Assembly: GCA_963732875.1 (NCBI GenBank)
Contig: CAVTBD010000002.1
Coordinates: 930,001 to 994,000, forward strand
DNA length: 64,000 nucleotides
Source: WHSO01 sp963732875
Lineage (GTDB): Bacteria > Pseudomonadota > Alphaproteobacteria > SMXQ01
Reading direction: 5' to 3'
In this document: piece by piece, positions 62,851 to 64,000 of the stretch
Position numbering within the stretch: the first letter of the stretch is position 1
Layout of the letters: each line of letters opens with the position of its first letter
The notes under the pieces: generated by a model
Database searches by the model: none
What the model saw: the letters and a program-made list of their open reading frames with translations, nothing else
Told to the model about the DNA's origin: nothing
Translations under genes and position numbers: made by a program

Positions 62851-63021
62851 TCAATGCCCTTCACTTACCTCGGCGCGTTCCAAGGCATCTATTACCTTGC
62901 CTGTAATCTCCCGGCATCGCTCCATAATGATTTGAATGCCATCGGCAGGCAGGTCATCCCAATGGATTCCGGCGGTGACAACCACATTCGTCTTGAACCG
63001 TGCCGATATTGCTTCGGCCAT
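62851..63021 (-). CDS. Short unidentified frame at the right island end, possibly a truncated gene
   Basis: From the ATG at 63021 it gives 56 residues (MAEAISARFKTNVVVTAGIH and so on, ending AEVSEGH). The frame stays open upstream to about 63105 without a start, and the upstream residues (GDRKHKEDGVAKEMAEA) look protein-like, so this may be the 3' end of a gene cut when the island was joined to the tRNA. No domain was recognised. It overlaps nothing else and lies directly beside the attachment site. Confidence 0.4.
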   Translation of the reverse strand: MAEAISARFKTNVVVTAGIHWDDLPADGIQIIMERCREITGKVIDALERAEVSEGH

Positions 63022-63086
63022 CTCTTTGGCAACGCCATCTTCCTTATGCTTCCTGTCGCCGCTAAAGGAACAAACCTGAAACGAAC

Positions 63087-63122
63087 AAAACCCCGCTAAG
63101 CCATTGGCCTAACGGGGTTTTA
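63087..63122 (-). terminator. Island-borne terminator behind tRNA-fMet
   Basis: Reading the minus strand, AAAACCCCGTTAGGCC pairs with GGCTTAGCGGGGTTTT, followed by GTT. It replaces, in function, the operon's original terminator now at 33270. Confidence 0.75.
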
Positions 63123-63123
63123 T

Positions 63124-63201
<78 letters not shown>

Positions 63202-63307
63202 TCGAGATCGAAAAACGGTGCCGGTGAAATAAGTTGGGGCGGCCTTGGCCGCCCCCGTCACGACGTCATTGTGGGATGTTTGACCTTGGGAGACCCGCGC
63301 TTGGAAG

Positions 63308-63423
63308 GTCTGGCAGCGACCTACTCTCCCGTACCTTAAGGCACAGTACCATCGGCGCTGAGAGTTTTCACGGCCGAGTTCGGGATGGGATCGGGTGTAA
63401 GCCTCTCGCAAGGGCCACCAGAC
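63308..63423 (-). rRNA. rrf: 5S ribosomal RNA
   Basis: On the minus strand the sequence begins GGTCTGGTGGCCCTTGCGAG and contains CCCGATCCCATCCCGAACTC, the conserved loop B/C region, and ends GAGAGTAGGTCGCTGCCAGA. The 116-nt length and the position between 23S rRNA and the initiator tRNA are normal. Confidence 0.93.
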
Positions 63424-63511
63424 CGTCTAAGCGCGCGTCACCCGCCGGCCAATGGCCGGATCGTTCTTTGGTTGCCGCCGTCGCAGCGGGCTTGCCACTG
63501 CGCAGGACGAA

Positions 63512-64000
<489 letters not shown>

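Noticed and set aside
62848..63099. An 83-codon plus-strand frame at the right island end
   Set aside because: It is antisense to a more protein-like minus-strand frame and runs into the terminator hairpin.

Overview
The window is GC-rich DNA that looks alphaproteobacterial, probably Rhodospirillales-like. The grounds are an 80-residue DUF3126-type protein, several solute-binding proteins without permeases, family-typical alphaproteobacterial proteins, and an rRNA operon that ends 23S-5S-tRNA-fMet. Many ordinary genes are surrounded by long GC-driven antisense frames, which I left out.

Positions 1-33,300 are a native-looking accessory/catabolic region. It holds the end of an FAH-family hydrolase with a VOC dioxygenase-like protein; a GST; a TAXI solute-binding protein; an epimerase and a class II aldolase; and a Rieske oxygenase followed by a solute-binding protein and a cupin. 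Next come a MESH1-type HD protein, PPK2, a GNAT protein, a cupin with a histone-H1-like tail, an RlmI-type methyltransferase, an ADP-forming acyl-CoA synthetase with an enolase-superfamily enzyme, and an ornithine cyclodeaminase homologue. A complete molybdate unit follows (ModE-like regulator, two 24-bp operator-like palindromes, modABC), then an apparently unannotated structured RNA with its own promoter (21,262-21,603) and chrA. The stretch ends with a frameshifted TctC protein, small conserved genes, and a cluster of MFS (MHS) transporter, racemase, MmgE/PrpD, TcuA-like flavoprotein and TctC-type binding protein.

Positions 33,307-63,140 are a genomic island of about 29.8 kb, visibly lower in GC. 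It is inserted at the 3' end of the initiator tRNA gene and bounded by a 16-bp direct repeat of that tRNA end. Nearly all its genes are on the minus strand and encode central sugar metabolism: zwf, rpiA-gntK fusion, rpe, pgl, a HAD phosphatase, gnd, pgi, ppgK, phosphoketolase (xfp), ackA, a HAD protein, glgP, pgm, tkt and tal. A P3A-type H+-ATPase, a Na+/H+ antiporter, a DUF389 membrane protein and a universal stress protein accompany them. Together they would take glycogen, glucose (with polyphosphate) or gluconate through the oxidative pentose phosphate pathway and phosphoketolase to acetyl phosphate, acetate and ATP. The island carries IS6-family debris at both ends and no visible integrase. 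As read here, pgi and xfp are broken by single-base frameshifts and a second transketolase survives only as a remnant.

Positions 63,125-64,000 are the tail of a minus-strand rRNA operon: partial 23S, 5S and initiator tRNA-Met. The operon's likely original terminator now sits at 33,270, on the far side of the island.
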